Of a stretch of 64,000 nt of DNA, positions 7,808-16,396 are shown in pieces. The stretch comes from Ructibacterium sp965146665 (GTDB taxonomy: Bacteria; Bacillota; Clostridia; Monoglobales; Monoglobaceae): positions 101,636 to 165,635 of the forward strand of contig CBCTHE010000008.1 of assembly GCA_965146665.1 (NCBI GenBank), in the 5' to 3' direction. Below the pieces are notes generated by a model. The model did not search any database and had not been told where the DNA came from. It saw only the letters and a list, made by a program, of their open reading frames with translations. How positions within the stretch are numbered: position 1 is the stretch's first letter; each line of letters opens with the position of its first letter. The position numbers and the translations under genes were made by a program.

Positions 7808-10225
7808 ATGGCCATAGAAGAGAAAGACGTTATCATCAACGGGAAAGTAAACGGTGCGCGGCAAATCCAATATCCCGCCACCAGATGGAGAAATATTATT
7901 GATCCGGAGCAGATCTTCAAGGAACCTTACCCGTATGAAAAAATATATGGCAGACAGCTCTATGCAACTGATGCAACTGTACAAAACAAGCTCAGGACCC
8001 CAAACAGCTATATGGTCAGCGCCAGTGTCAGCGAAGAGCAACGAACCACAATCATCAGCTTTACCTCGCCTGAATTCAAAGGTGTATTGGATGGTAAGCC
8101 GGTTGATGTTCCGCAAATCAGCATTGAGTTCCGAGACGCCTCTGAAGGCGATTACTATTGCTTCTATTTAATCTATAACGACGATACAAATGCGTGGTCT
8201 GTTAAGTTTCGTACAGGTCATTACTATGAAAGCTATCTGTCGGTGCCGGATTTAGGGCCGGGAGAACGGTTGGCCGGATATTTTGGCCATGCAGAATACG
8301 AATCCGAATCCTACATTTACTTTTACCCCAGTGATATCATCTATGTTTCCGGAGACCTAGACGAGTTTGGGATAATAAACGCTGCTAGTTTTCCGGTCAT
8401 TGAGACAGCGGACTTAAGCAACGGCGCCTTGGAAGACTATTTAAAATGCACAGCGGAGCTTAAAACCATCATTGACGCGCTGCCGGACGGGATTTTGTCC
8501 TTGAACGTAGAATCTTTGGTTTTAGAAAGCGATGCTATAGCGGACGATGTGTTTAAGGAACTGCGTCCGAAGACTGCTGCAGTATACGTTGTGGAGCATA
8601 AATTCAGCAGTACTTACTCAGAACGCTATCTGCTGTTATGTGTCTGTAATATCGAAAACGGCGGCAATGAGAGATACAGACAAATTAAGGTTACGGGCAG
8701 TTCCATTGCCACGCGATTCCTTGATACCTACGAGGGGGGCTGGAGCAGCTGGAAAGCCATGAACACAACCAATTACGATTTGGATTTAACGATAAACGGA
8801 ATCAAAAAGGCTTTTAATGGCAGTCAAAGCGTCAGCGCAAACCTGTTCGCGCCAACCACCGTCGGAACCTCCGGATACCTGCTGGAGTCCAGCGGCTCTG
8901 GGAGCCCGCGCTGGGTACAGATCAAGCGGCCCAGAACAGCCGCGTTTGTCATTGCCGCTGCTGATTCAGGGATTGGGAAGGACGAGGCCGACTATGTCTG
9001 TGACGGGACGGCGGATCAGGCGGAGATCAACAACGCGATAGCGGCCCTGCCGGAATCTGGCTCGATTCAGCTCTCTAAGGGGCATTTCAACTTGACAGGG
9101 CCAGTCCTTGTCAACAAGGCCGGCGTTACCATTTCCGGAAGCGGGAACGGCACCGTAATCGTAAGGAAGTATACGGGCAATACCAGCGGCGGGACCTGCG
9201 GCCTGATTTCGGTGGGTGCGGACCACTGCACTGTCCGTGATCTTTCCATCGAAGGCAATTCGTCCAGCTATTCAGACACTTACCACAGCAATGCGGGCAT
9301 TTGTGTGGCTCAGAACATCCGCGGTACAACCATAACGAATATACTGGCGCAGAAATGTGATAAAGGGATTTATTTAATCCATACATTTCATGCGATGGTG
9401 GTTCACAATACCTGCACCGCGAACAGGTATGGTATTAAAACGTATACGGGCTGGTCGTCCAGCACACCGTCAGGGAAAGAGAATTTTATCTGCAATAATA
9501 TCTGTAATGATAATACCACTTCTGGTATTTATATGGGGTCAAATTCTTATTGTGTTATATCCGGCAATGTTTGCAATAATAACACAACGCATGGAATCTA
9601 TTGCTCAGGCGGATCAAATAACAATTTTTCAAATAATATCTGCTGTACCAACGGCAGCGCTGGGATACAGCTTTATGGCAATAACGGCGCTGTGTCCACA
9701 GTGGTTGTCGCTGGGAATCTCTGTTATACCTCAAGTGATACCGGACACGCGATGTACTTTGAAATTGCGCAATACTGTATGGTTTATGGGAACCGCTGCT
9801 ACAGCAAAGGCGGGTACGCGCTCAGGATGTATAAGACGCAGTATTCAACCATCACGGGCAACTATTGTTCAAGCAATCTAGCCTGTATTGAGGTTTCAGG
9901 GGACTATAACGCCATCAGCGGTAATGTCTGCGGCGGCGGTACAGGGATTCATTTATCAGCTTCAGGAACTGCAGCTGATATGAATACGGTAACAGGCAAT
10001 GTGGTGATCAACGCCGTTACCGGCATCCAGGTTGCGGCTAACGCTGCAAAGAATACGATTTCAGGCAACACCTGCCTGCGTTCCTCTTACACGGCTGAGC
10101 ACCATACAATCTTATTGGAGTCCGGCGCCGCGAATAACCTGATTGCCGGCAATAACATATCCGGGCTTAACTACACGGATAACTCAGGCAACGCGACAAA
10201 TACATTTGTCAACAACAAAGTATGA
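7808..10225 (+). CDS. Tail spike with right-handed beta-helix repeats
   Basis: An 805-residue protein after AGGAGG. Residues 1-370 are a likely anchoring and neck part. From ~375 onward (AFVIAAADSGIGKDEADYVCDGTADQAEINNAIAALP) a pectate-lyase-like fold begins, followed by many NosD-like coils of the type ISGNVCNNNTTHGIYC, GNLCYTSSDTGHAMYF and ISGNTC. Such parallel beta-helices in tail spikes usually bind or cut cell-surface glycans. I see no specific catalytic residues, so the substrate is unknown. It is the strongest candidate for the host-range protein. Confidence 0.75.
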   Translation: MAIEEKDVIINGKVNGARQIQYPATRWRNIIDPEQIFKEPYPYEKIYGRQLYATDATVQNKLRTPNSYMVSASVSEEQRTTIISFTSPEFKGVLDGKPVDVPQISIEFRDASEGDYYCFYLIYNDDTNAWSVKFRTGHYYESYLSVPDLGPGERLAGYFGHAEYESESYIYFYPSDIIYVSGDLDEFGIINAASFPVIETADLSNGALEDYLKCTAELKTIIDALPDGILSLNVESLVLESDAIADDVFKELRPKTAAVYVVEHKFSSTYSERYLLLCVCNIENGGNERYRQIKVTGSSIATRFLDTYEGGWSSWKAMNTTNYDLDLTINGIKKAFNGSQSVSANLFAPTTVGTSGYLLESSGSGSPRWVQIKRPRTAAFVIAAADSGIGKDEADYVCDGTADQAEINNAIAALPESGSIQLSKGHFNLTGPVLVNKAGVTISGSGNGTVIVRKYTGNTSGGTCGLISVGADHCTVRDLSIEGNSSSYSDTYHSNAGICVAQNIRGTTITNILAQKCDKGIYLIHTFHAMVVHNTCTANRYGIKTYTGWSSSTPSGKENFICNNICNDNTTSGIYMGSNSYCVISGNVCNNNTTHGIYCSGGSNNNFSNNICCTNGSAGIQLYGNNGAVSTVVVAGNLCYTSSDTGHAMYFEIAQYCMVYGNRCYSKGGYALRMYKTQYSTITGNYCSSNLACIEVSGDYNAISGNVCGGGTGIHLSASGTAADMNTVTGNVVINAVTGIQVAANAAKNTISGNTCLRSSYTAEHHTILLESGAANNLIAGNNISGLNYTDNSGNATNTFVNNKV

Positions 10226-10242
10226 TGGGGTGAGGTGATATA

Positions 10243-10641
10243 ATGCAGTACAGGTTTCAGGGCGACGTCCTGCAGCTGATCCGATACCGGATCGGTTGGA
10301 CGGAGACAACTATAAAATGGGACGGGGACAAGGAATGTGAAGTGCAGGAAACGCAGGACGTCATTCGGCTCGCTGCTTCTGAGAAGGAAAAGGATTTGAT
10401 TCTTCAAAGCCACCCAGACGCGGCGGTCGAGCCGGTCAGCCAGCCGGAGCAGGAATGGATGGACGGGCTGCGCTTTACGCAGGAGCAGAGAGCAGCCGGC
10501 GAAGTGGAACGCGCGGAAGCCATGGGCGAGACAGCCTACAATGAATATCTGGCGGCGGTTGACCGGGACCAGCAGATTCTGGACTTGGATTACCGCCTGT
10601 CATGCCTGGAGCTGGGCGTTACGGGAGGTGAGCTGAGATGA
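10243..10641 (+). CDS. Unknown protein downstream of tail spike
   Basis: A 132-residue acidic protein that I do not recognise. The first third is beta-like (MQYRFQGDVLQLIRYRIGWTETTIKW) and the second half is helical and rich in E and A. It sits where PBSX carries XkdW-like genes and overlaps the next small gene by four bases (ATGA), so it belongs to the late operon and may be a fibre chaperone or assembly factor. Confidence 0.5.
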   Translation: MQYRFQGDVLQLIRYRIGWTETTIKWDGDKECEVQETQDVIRLAASEKEKDLILQSHPDAAVEPVSQPEQEWMDGLRFTQEQRAAGEVERAEAMGETAYNEYLAAVDRDQQILDLDYRLSCLELGVTGGELR

Positions 10642-10784
10642 CGTATTATCTTTGCAAGAAACTGATTCTGGCCAAGAAGATAGATGGGATGCAGGACAAG
10701 CTGGATGTGTTCCTTCTGAATGACCGGTTGACCGATGAACAATATACAGAGCTGACCGGCATGCTCAAGCAGCAGGCAGTATAA
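10638..10784 (+). CDS. Small XkdX-like phage protein
   Basis: A 48-residue frame beginning MTYYLCKKLILAKKIDGM and ending MLKQQAV. The ATG overlaps the previous stop (ATGA), and GGGAGGTGAG precedes it. Length and place, just upstream of the holin, match the XkdX family of tiny Firmicute phage proteins. Function is not known. Confidence 0.5.
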   Translation: MTYYLCKKLILAKKIDGMQDKLDVFLLNDRLTDEQYTELTGMLKQQAV

Positions 10785-10802
10785 ATTTAGGAGGGGCTCA
10801 AG

Positions 10803-11204
10803 ATGGAAAAATGGAAAGTATTCTGGGCGGCGGTCTGTACAGGGATTGCCTATTTATTTGGGGGGATGGACAAATTGCTGGCCATCCTCTTCCTTTTTAT
10901 TTGCATTGACTTCGTCAGCGGCTTTGCCAAGGCATGGGCGCTGAAGGAATTCGAGTCGTCAAAGTTTTATGTGGGCGGCGTGAAGAAAATCGGCATCCTG
11001 CTGATTGTGGCGGTGGCGGCGCAGCTGGATCAGCTGATTCTGGGCGATACCGTAATTCTAAGGACCGTGGCCATGAGCTACTACATAGCAAACGAAGGCT
11101 TCTCTATTTTAGAGAATTGGGGCGCGCTCGGACTGCCGCTTCCCAAAGCATTAAAGGACGCACTGGTGAAACTGCGGGATAAGGACGGCGGTGATCAGCG
11201 ATGA
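10803..11204 (+). CDS. Phage holin (TcdE/holin_4-like)
   Basis: A 133-residue membrane protein with three hydrophobic segments (residues ~8-22, ~26-42 and ~60-76) and the pattern FICIDFVSGFAKAWALKEFESSKFYVGGVKKIGILLIVAVAAQLD. This is typical of the Firmicute toxin-secretion/phage-lysis holin family that includes TcdE. It should form the membrane hole that lets the endolysin reach the wall. It overlaps the endolysin gene. Confidence 0.9.
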   Translation: MEKWKVFWAAVCTGIAYLFGGMDKLLAILFLFICIDFVSGFAKAWALKEFESSKFYVGGVKKIGILLIVAVAAQLDQLILGDTVILRTVAMSYYIANEGFSILENWGALGLPLPKALKDALVKLRDKDGGDQR

Positions 11205-11953
11205 AGATGGAGAAACGGCAGATGCGGTACAACTATTCCGTCCGCAAAGAGGCCATCCGCTACGTTGTAATTCATGACACGGGCAACCCGGACAAAGGTG
11301 CGGATGCGGACGCCAATTTCCGGTACTTTAACAACGGCGACCGGGGGAGCAGCGCGGATATCTTTGTAGATGACCACAGGATAGTCCGCGCGAACGACTA
11401 TCGCCGTTACTATTCCTGGCACTGCGGCGACGGACATGGAAAGTATGGAATCACCAACAGCAACAGCGTTGGAATCGAAATCTGTATCAACCAGGACGGC
11501 GACTACAACCAGGCGGTGTCAAACGCGGTATGGGTGACGAAACAGCTCATGTCGGAGCTGATTATTCCAGCGGAGCGCGTCGTCCGTCACTACGACGCAA
11601 GCCGGAAGAATTGTCCGGCCAGCATGGCGGCGAACAACTGGCGGCGATGGAACGCGTTTAAAATTAAACTAACAGAGAGCGAGGGACTGACAATGAACCA
11701 ATACGCGGAATTGAAGCAGATGATAACGGATTTGACCGGAAAGGTGGAACGTCTTACAGATCAAGTCGATTCGTTGATCCATCCAATGATCTGGAACTAT
11801 ATCGACGAGAATCTGCCTGGCTGGGCGCAGCCGACAGTCAAGAAGCTGGTAGGCAAGGGTTATCTGCAGGGAGACGAGAACGGCCTGCATTTAGACGAGA
11901 CGCTTCTCCGAATCCTTGTGATCAACGACCGGGCTGGAGTGTATGACAGATGA
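11201..11953 (+). CDS. Endolysin: N-acetylmuramoyl-L-alanine amidase with SLH-like C-terminal module
   Basis: A 250-residue protein. Residues ~20-150 are an Amidase_2/PGRP-type zinc amidase, with likely zinc ligands in YVVIHDTGN (His) and RHYDASRKNCP (His and Cys). It should cleave the bond between N-acetylmuramic acid and the stem peptide. After a short linker comes a coil (YAELKQMITDLTGKVERLTDQV) and the wall-binding-like module MIWNYIDENLPGWAQPTVKKL, nearly the same as in the XkdP-like protein at 680. An internal ribosome site and ATG at 11693 may produce the C-terminal module alone. The gene overlaps holin and the next small gene. Confidence 0.9.
   Translation: MKMEKRQMRYNYSVRKEAIRYVVIHDTGNPDKGADADANFRYFNNGDRGSSADIFVDDHRIVRANDYRRYYSWHCGDGHGKYGITNSNSVGIEICINQDGDYNQAVSNAVWVTKQLMSELIIPAERVVRHYDASRKNCPASMAANNWRRWNAFKIKLTESEGLTMNQYAELKQMITDLTGKVERLTDQVDSLIHPMIWNYIDENLPGWAQPTVKKLVGKGYLQGDENGLHLDETLLRILVINDRAGVYDR
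11681..11695 (+). promoter_or_regulatory. Possible internal translation start in the endolysin
   Basis: GAGGG (11681-11685) lies seven bases before an in-frame ATG (11693-11695). The product would be an 86-residue protein made only of the coil and SLH-like module. Some clostridial phage endolysins are known to make a separate binding domain from an internal start to form heteromers. Confidence 0.45.
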
Positions 11954-12108
11954 CAGAGGCACAATTCAAAGCTGAGACAGCCTATCAAACCTCGGCTTCA
12001 ATCCTACGGTATCTAAAAGCGCAGGGGCTATTGACTGATGCGGAAGTCCAAAAGATAGACGCCGTCCTGATTCAGAAACATCAGCCGCTTCTGGGCGGCC
12101 TGCGGTAA
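11950..12108 (+). CDS. Small SHOCT-like protein upstream of serine recombinases
   Basis: A 52-residue frame (MTEAQFKAETAYQTSASIL... ending QPLLGGLR) whose ATG overlaps the endolysin stop. The C-terminal part LKAQGLLTDAEVQKIDAVLIQKH has the SHOCT-like 'short helix-turn-helix' pattern. Very similar short proteins accompany large serine recombinases in clostridial elements. Its function is unknown. A terminator follows. Confidence 0.55.
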   Translation: MTEAQFKAETAYQTSASILRYLKAQGLLTDAEVQKIDAVLIQKHQPLLGGLR

Positions 12109-12111
12109 CTC

Positions 12112-12149
12112 ATCCCCCTTTTTGTTTATCAAACAAAAGGGGGATTTTT
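12112..12149 (+). terminator. Rho-independent terminator of the phage late operon
   Basis: ATCCCCCTTTTTGTTT pairs with AAACAAAAGGGGGAT and is followed by TTTTG. It closes the tail-lysis transcript. Confidence 0.85.
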
Positions 12150-12289
12150 GTCTTGTGGAAACGTCAAACTTGATACAATACTGCCCAAAAATTCGGGTTG
12201 AACATTGTGTGGTATACAGCGTAAAAACCCTTGATTAACCGGCGGCTTTGAGCTAACATGTCCATACCAAAAGGAAAGGAGAGAACCAT

Positions 12290-12553
12290 ATGGAAATCAA
12301 AAAACGAGACGGTTTATGGGTGTCGGGTACACATGGCGGCTATCAATTTCAGGCCAAGGTTTATGACGAAGGGTCGATGTTTGGCATTGACGCCGGCAGA
12401 GTCAGCAAGCTGTGTGTATGTCGGGAAGAGAGCCATCATACTGTTTTCAACTATGACCGGGGATACGACGTGAATCCGGAAACAGCCGAAGAACGGGAAA
12501 TTGTGAAAGCCATCATATTGGAGCTGGAACGGCTGCCAAAGCTATGGTCTTAG
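12290..12553 (+). CDS. Conserved small phage/plasmid protein of unknown function
   Basis: An 87-residue protein with AAGGAAAGGAG upstream. The sequence (GTHGGYQFQAKVYDEGSMFGIDAGRVSKLCVC...) looks like a compact beta protein of a type common in Firmicute mobile elements (DUF7678-like by memory, not verified). It lies 17 bases upstream of the first recombinase and is probably co-transcribed with it. Confidence 0.55.
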   Translation: MEIKKRDGLWVSGTHGGYQFQAKVYDEGSMFGIDAGRVSKLCVCREESHHTVFNYDRGYDVNPETAEEREIVKAIILELERLPKLWS

Positions 12554-12570
12554 CGGTGAGGTGAGCCACC

Positions 12571-13887
12571 ATGGAGAGGATAGTAGAGAAACGGGAAGCG
12601 CATGTACAGAACAGCTTTAAGCGTAAACGGACAGCGGCCTACGCGCGGGTATCAAGCGGCAAAGAGGCCATGCTGGAATCCCTGGCGGTGCAGGTGGACT
12701 ACTACAGTGGTTACATCCGGAACAATCCGATCTGGGAGTACGCCGGCGTATACGCGGACGAGGCGAGAACCGGCACCAAGGATGAACGACCGGAGTTCCA
12801 GCGGCTGTTGTCCGACTGCCGGGCAGGAAAAATCGATCTGGTTATCACGAAATCCATCAGCCGGTTTGCGAGGAATACCCTGACCCTGCTGGAGACGGTG
12901 CGGGAACTTAAAGGGCTTGGGGTAGATGTATATTTTGAACGAGAGAATATACACAGCCTGTCAGCGGACGGCGAGCTGATGCTGACAATTCTGGCGTCCT
13001 TTGCCCAGGAAGAGAGCCGCTCGGTGAGCGAGAACTGCAAGTGGCGGATCAAGAAACAGTTTGAGCAGGGAATTCAGCCGATGTGGCTGAAAAAATTGTA
13101 CGGCTATAGACGTACGGAAGACGGCGGCTTTGTTATACAAAACGATGAGGCAGAGGTTATCAAATCAATTTTTGAGAGATATATACAGGGTGCCGGAATC
13201 CAAACCATAGCTCGTGAATTGAATCAAAGGCAGACACCTTCTCCCACTGGCGGTGAGTGGAATATTTATGAAATCAGGTATATTCTGAGGAATGAAAAAT
13301 ATATCGGAGATTTAAAGCTTCAGAAAACTTTTGTCTGCGATCATCTGTTAAAAAAGAAGATAGAAAATAAAGGGGAGCAGAACGCCTATTATGTCGAGGG
13401 TAATCATGAAGGCATTGTTACAAAAGAACAGTTTCGGCAAGTTCAGCGGCTTCTGTCGGAACGCGCAAAGGCAAACGCAAAGAAAAACAGGGACGGAGTT
13501 TATCCATTTACGGGAATGCTCCGATGCATGAAGTGCGGGAATACCTATCGAAGGAAATTGAACCACTGCTCTGACGAATACCGCCGTGCGTTTTGGAACT
13601 GCCGTACCTATCTGTCAAAGGGCAAAGCGGTATGTCATACCAAGCAGATTCCGGAGGAAGAGCTGGAACGTATGGTTGCGGAGGTTTGTAACATTCCCTT
13701 TTTTGATGAGACGGTTTTTAGAAAGAAGGTCCGAGAGATTCAAGTATCAGAATGGAATAAGGTTGTCTTTATCATGCAGGATGGAAGTTCCGTAGAAAAG
13801 TGCTGGGAAAACAAATCCCGGAAATGGACGGATGAAATGAAAGCAAAAAACTTTGACAATTTGAGAAGGGGGCATAAAAATAAATGA
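12571..13887 (+). CDS. Large serine recombinase, first of a tandem pair
   Basis: A 438-residue protein. Residues ~18-160 form the resolvase catalytic domain (AAYARVSSGKEAMLESLAVQVDYY, likely nucleophile Ser in ARVSS; later TKSISRFARNTL and LASFAQEESRSVSENCKW). A recombinase domain (GAGIQTIARELNQRQTPSP...NIYEIRYILRNEKYIGDL) and a zinc ribbon (CMKCGNTYRRK...WNCRTY...C) follow. The long coiled coil seen in the partner is missing, so it is shorter than typical integrases (about 500-600). It overlaps the second recombinase by four bases, and the two are likely made in equal amounts. Confidence 0.9.
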   Translation: MERIVEKREAHVQNSFKRKRTAAYARVSSGKEAMLESLAVQVDYYSGYIRNNPIWEYAGVYADEARTGTKDERPEFQRLLSDCRAGKIDLVITKSISRFARNTLTLLETVRELKGLGVDVYFERENIHSLSADGELMLTILASFAQEESRSVSENCKWRIKKQFEQGIQPMWLKKLYGYRRTEDGGFVIQNDEAEVIKSIFERYIQGAGIQTIARELNQRQTPSPTGGEWNIYEIRYILRNEKYIGDLKLQKTFVCDHLLKKKIENKGEQNAYYVEGNHEGIVTKEQFRQVQRLLSERAKANAKKNRDGVYPFTGMLRCMKCGNTYRRKLNHCSDEYRRAFWNCRTYLSKGKAVCHTKQIPEEELERMVAEVCNIPFFDETVFRKKVREIQVSEWNKVVFIMQDGSSVEKCWENKSRKWTDEMKAKNFDNLRRGHKNK

Positions 13888-15500
13888 CACAGCGGAAAGT
13901 GACGGTGATCCCGGCGATCGCACCTCAATTCGTCGCCGCCTCAAATACCGAAAAACCCCGCCGAAGGGTAGCGGCTTACGCCAGAGTATCGACGGATGAG
14001 GAAGAACAGCTCACCAGCTATGAGGCCCAAGTGGACTACTACACCCAGTACATCCAGAGTAAGGAAGAATGGGAGTTTATCAAGGTGTATACAGATGAAG
14101 GTATCACTGGAACCAATACGAAAAAACGGGATGGCTTCAATCAAATGATCCGGGACGCTTTGGATGGAAAGATAGACCTGATCATTACAAAGTCGGTCAG
14201 CCGGTTTGCGAGAAATACGGTGGATACCCTTACCACGGTGAGAAAGCTGAAGGAACAAAATGTAGAGGTATACTTTGAAAAAGAGAATATCAACACGCTG
14301 GACTCCAAGGGTGAGCTGCTGATTACCATCATGAGCTCGCTGGCGCAGGAGGAGAGCCGGAGTATCAGCGAAAACGTCACCTGGGGGAAACGGAAGCGGT
14401 TTGCGGACGGCAAAGTGACATTGGCGTACAGCAAGTTTCTGGGATATGAAAAAGGCCCGGATGGTATCATGCGGATTGTTGAGTCCCAAGCCCGGATTGT
14501 GCGCCGCATTTACAAGCTATTTTTGGATGGCCAAACTCCCACGTCAATTGCAAAACAACTCACCCAAGAAAAGGTTCCCACACCTGCAGGCAAAACCATA
14601 TGGCGTTCAACTACAGTCAAGAGCATTTTACAAAATGAAAAATACAAGGGTTCCGCTTTGCTCCAAAAAACCTTTACTGTAGATTTCCTAAATAAAAAAG
14701 TAAAGGTGAACGAAGGAGAGGTAGATCAATATTACATAGAACACAGCCATCCGGCAATCATTTCCCCTGAAGTATATGACGAGGTACAGGATGAATTTGA
14801 GCGCCGCTCTAACGCTGGCGGATATCAGAGCAGCCGGAGCTGTTTTTCCAACAAGCTGATCTGCGGCGACTGCGGAAGCGCTTATGGCAGCAAGGTATGG
14901 CATTCCACGAGCAAGTACAAGCGTACCATCTGGCAGTGCAACGCGAAGTTCAAAAACGAGGAGCCATGCTCGACACCCCATTTGTATGAAACGGAGATCC
15001 AGGACGCGTTTCTGGAAGTTTACAACGGTTTGCTGGAGAACAAAGAAGAAGTACTTAATACGCTGGAGCTTGCGGTACTGTCCGCAGTATCGGATGCCGG
15101 GCGGCTGGATGCTAAGCTGGAAAGTGTTCAATCAGAGCGTCAAGACATAGAGACCTTGCTGAGAACAATCATACAGAAGAACGCCCGGAACGAGATTTCA
15201 CAGGATGAATTTGAGCAAAGATATGCCGGCTATCTCACCGAGCACAAGCGCCTGCTGGCGGAGCACAGCAAACTGGAAGCAAAGCAGGATCGGCTACGGA
15301 AACTGGAAACGCAAATACAGCTTTTTAAAGAACGAATAGACCAGTCCGGCGAATTATTGACCGCCTTTGATTCAGATATCTGGAACGCCGTCATTAACCA
15401 CGCGGTAGTACACTCAGACGGGGAAATCACCTTTGTGTTCCGCCACGGCGCGGAAGTGGCATGGCAGAAGAAGAGGCTGGAGAGTGCGGCGCAGGGCTAA
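13884..15500 (+). CDS. Large serine recombinase, second of a tandem pair
   Basis: A 538-residue protein with the complete architecture: catalytic domain (AAYARVSTDEEEQLTSYEAQVDYY...TKSVSRFARNTVDTL...SSLAQEESRSISENVTWG), recombinase domain (GQTPTSIAKQLTQEKVPTPAGKTIW), zinc ribbon (CGDCGSAYGSKVWH...WQC...C) and a coiled coil at ~385-480 (LDAKLESVQSERQDIETLL). It should integrate and excise the prophage. Whether it acts alone or with the shorter neighbour is not decidable here; many Firmicute elements carry such pairs. Confidence 0.9.
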   Translation: MTQRKVTVIPAIAPQFVAASNTEKPRRRVAAYARVSTDEEEQLTSYEAQVDYYTQYIQSKEEWEFIKVYTDEGITGTNTKKRDGFNQMIRDALDGKIDLIITKSVSRFARNTVDTLTTVRKLKEQNVEVYFEKENINTLDSKGELLITIMSSLAQEESRSISENVTWGKRKRFADGKVTLAYSKFLGYEKGPDGIMRIVESQARIVRRIYKLFLDGQTPTSIAKQLTQEKVPTPAGKTIWRSTTVKSILQNEKYKGSALLQKTFTVDFLNKKVKVNEGEVDQYYIEHSHPAIISPEVYDEVQDEFERRSNAGGYQSSRSCFSNKLICGDCGSAYGSKVWHSTSKYKRTIWQCNAKFKNEEPCSTPHLYETEIQDAFLEVYNGLLENKEEVLNTLELAVLSAVSDAGRLDAKLESVQSERQDIETLLRTIIQKNARNEISQDEFEQRYAGYLTEHKRLLAEHSKLEAKQDRLRKLETQIQLFKERIDQSGELLTAFDSDIWNAVINHAVVHSDGEITFVFRHGAEVAWQKKRLESAAQG

Positions 15501-15525
15501 GAAAAGAAGCGGCAAAGTCAAAATG

Positions 15526-15619
15526 ACCGCTTTTGACCGCTTTTCAAACCAAAACGACCGCTTTTTGGATTTGGACAAAAAGCGGTCGTTTTTACAAGCT
15601 GTAGGAGAAAAAGCGGTCA
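15526..15619. repeat. Cluster of five GACCGCTTTT repeats after the recombinase
   Basis: GACCGCTTTT occurs at 15526, 15536 (directly adjacent) and 15557, and in inverted form at 15579-15588 and 15610-15619. The third and fourth copies form a hairpin (AACGACCGCTTTTT with AAAAAGCGGTCGTT) followed by TTTT, a good terminator for the recombinase operon. The extra copies are not needed for termination and could be protein-binding sites at the prophage end. Confidence 0.7.
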
Positions 15620-15679
15620 TTTTAAAAACAGCCGAAGAAGAGAAAAATTAGGCAGTTTGGCTGCCCATTTTACCTCAAA

Positions 15680-15717
15680 ACAACGCAAACCCCTTGATAT
15701 CAAGGGGTTTGCGTTGT
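15680..15717 (-). terminator. 38-bp perfect palindrome, terminator-like, downstream of tRNA-Arg
   Basis: A perfect inverted repeat centred on GATATC has arms of 19 bases (ACAACGCAAACCCCTTGAT and its complement). On the minus strand it is followed by TTTTG and lies about 20 bases beyond the tRNA 3' end, so it most likely ends the tRNA transcript. Confidence 0.7.
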
Positions 15718-15738
15718 ATCAAAATTGATGTTTCAATA

Positions 15739-15815
<77 letters not shown>

Positions 15816-16065
15816 ATGATAAATCGAACTTGTTTATTATAGCACCTTGTTAAAAAAATTGCAAGACTTTTTTCAAAAAATTTCTCAATAATTTCAGTTC
15901 CGGCGAAACTGGTAATATTTTTCGAAAAGTTAATCCTGTGTTCATTGATTATTCACAAAGGTTTGGTATGCTGACATTGTCAGAGAAAGAAAAAAGAAAA
16001 GCAGAAATGCAGATATAATCGGACAGAAAACGGAATATACATGATATGCTGAAAGGAGGATTGAA

Positions 16066-16380
16066 ATGGCGGCGGATATGAATTATGTAATGAAGCTGTC
16101 CACCGAGACAGAGAGCGGAGATGTGGTGCATTTGCTGTCAGAGCTTGCGGGCGAACCGGAGGAAAGGGTTGAGCAGATGCTGCAGACTGGCATGACGCCA
16201 TGGGAACTGGCCAGAGAGCTTTGCGTGCTGGGTGAATTCCGAGATACCCTGCTTGAGCGAATGCTCACCCAGCTGTGTGAAATGGTGCAGGAGCACCAGA
16301 TCTCACAGCAATATGCGGATGATATGATTGCCCGGTTTGAGATGAATGTTCCCGCAGAGGAATCTGAATATACATGGTGA
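16066..16380 (+). CDS. Unknown helical protein upstream of queH
   Basis: A 104-residue acidic, mostly helical protein (MAADMNYVMKLSTETESGDVVHLLSELAGEPEERVEQMLQTG...) with GAAAGGAGG upstream. I do not recognise it. It ends 17 bases before the queH start and is probably in the same transcript, perhaps from a weak TTGATT-16-TATGCT promoter (15945-15972). No membrane segment or metal motif is visible. Confidence 0.6.
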   Translation: MAADMNYVMKLSTETESGDVVHLLSELAGEPEERVEQMLQTGMTPWELARELCVLGEFRDTLLERMLTQLCEMVQEHQISQQYADDMIARFEMNVPAEESEYTW

Positions 16381-16396
16381 AGGGGAAAATATACAG

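Larger units (their letters stand above)
1..15650. mobile_element. Prophage right end (tail, lysis, recombinase modules), left end outside window
   Basis: The genes run in one direction in the order known from PBSX-like contractile tails: tape measure, XkdP-, XkdQ-, XkdR-, XkdS-, XkdT- and XkdU-like proteins, fibres, holin, endolysin. Two large serine recombinases follow, a usual place for the integration module at a prophage end. The left boundary lies outside the window. The right boundary is placed loosely after the second recombinase and its repeat cluster and before the tRNA-Arg; I could not identify attR. The recombinases and a full baseplate suggest a temperate phage, but a domesticated tailocin cannot be excluded without the head genes. 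Confidence 0.85.

Noticed and set aside
7808..10225. Diversity-generating retroelement acting on the tail spike
   Set aside because: No reverse transcriptase or template repeat is present in the window.
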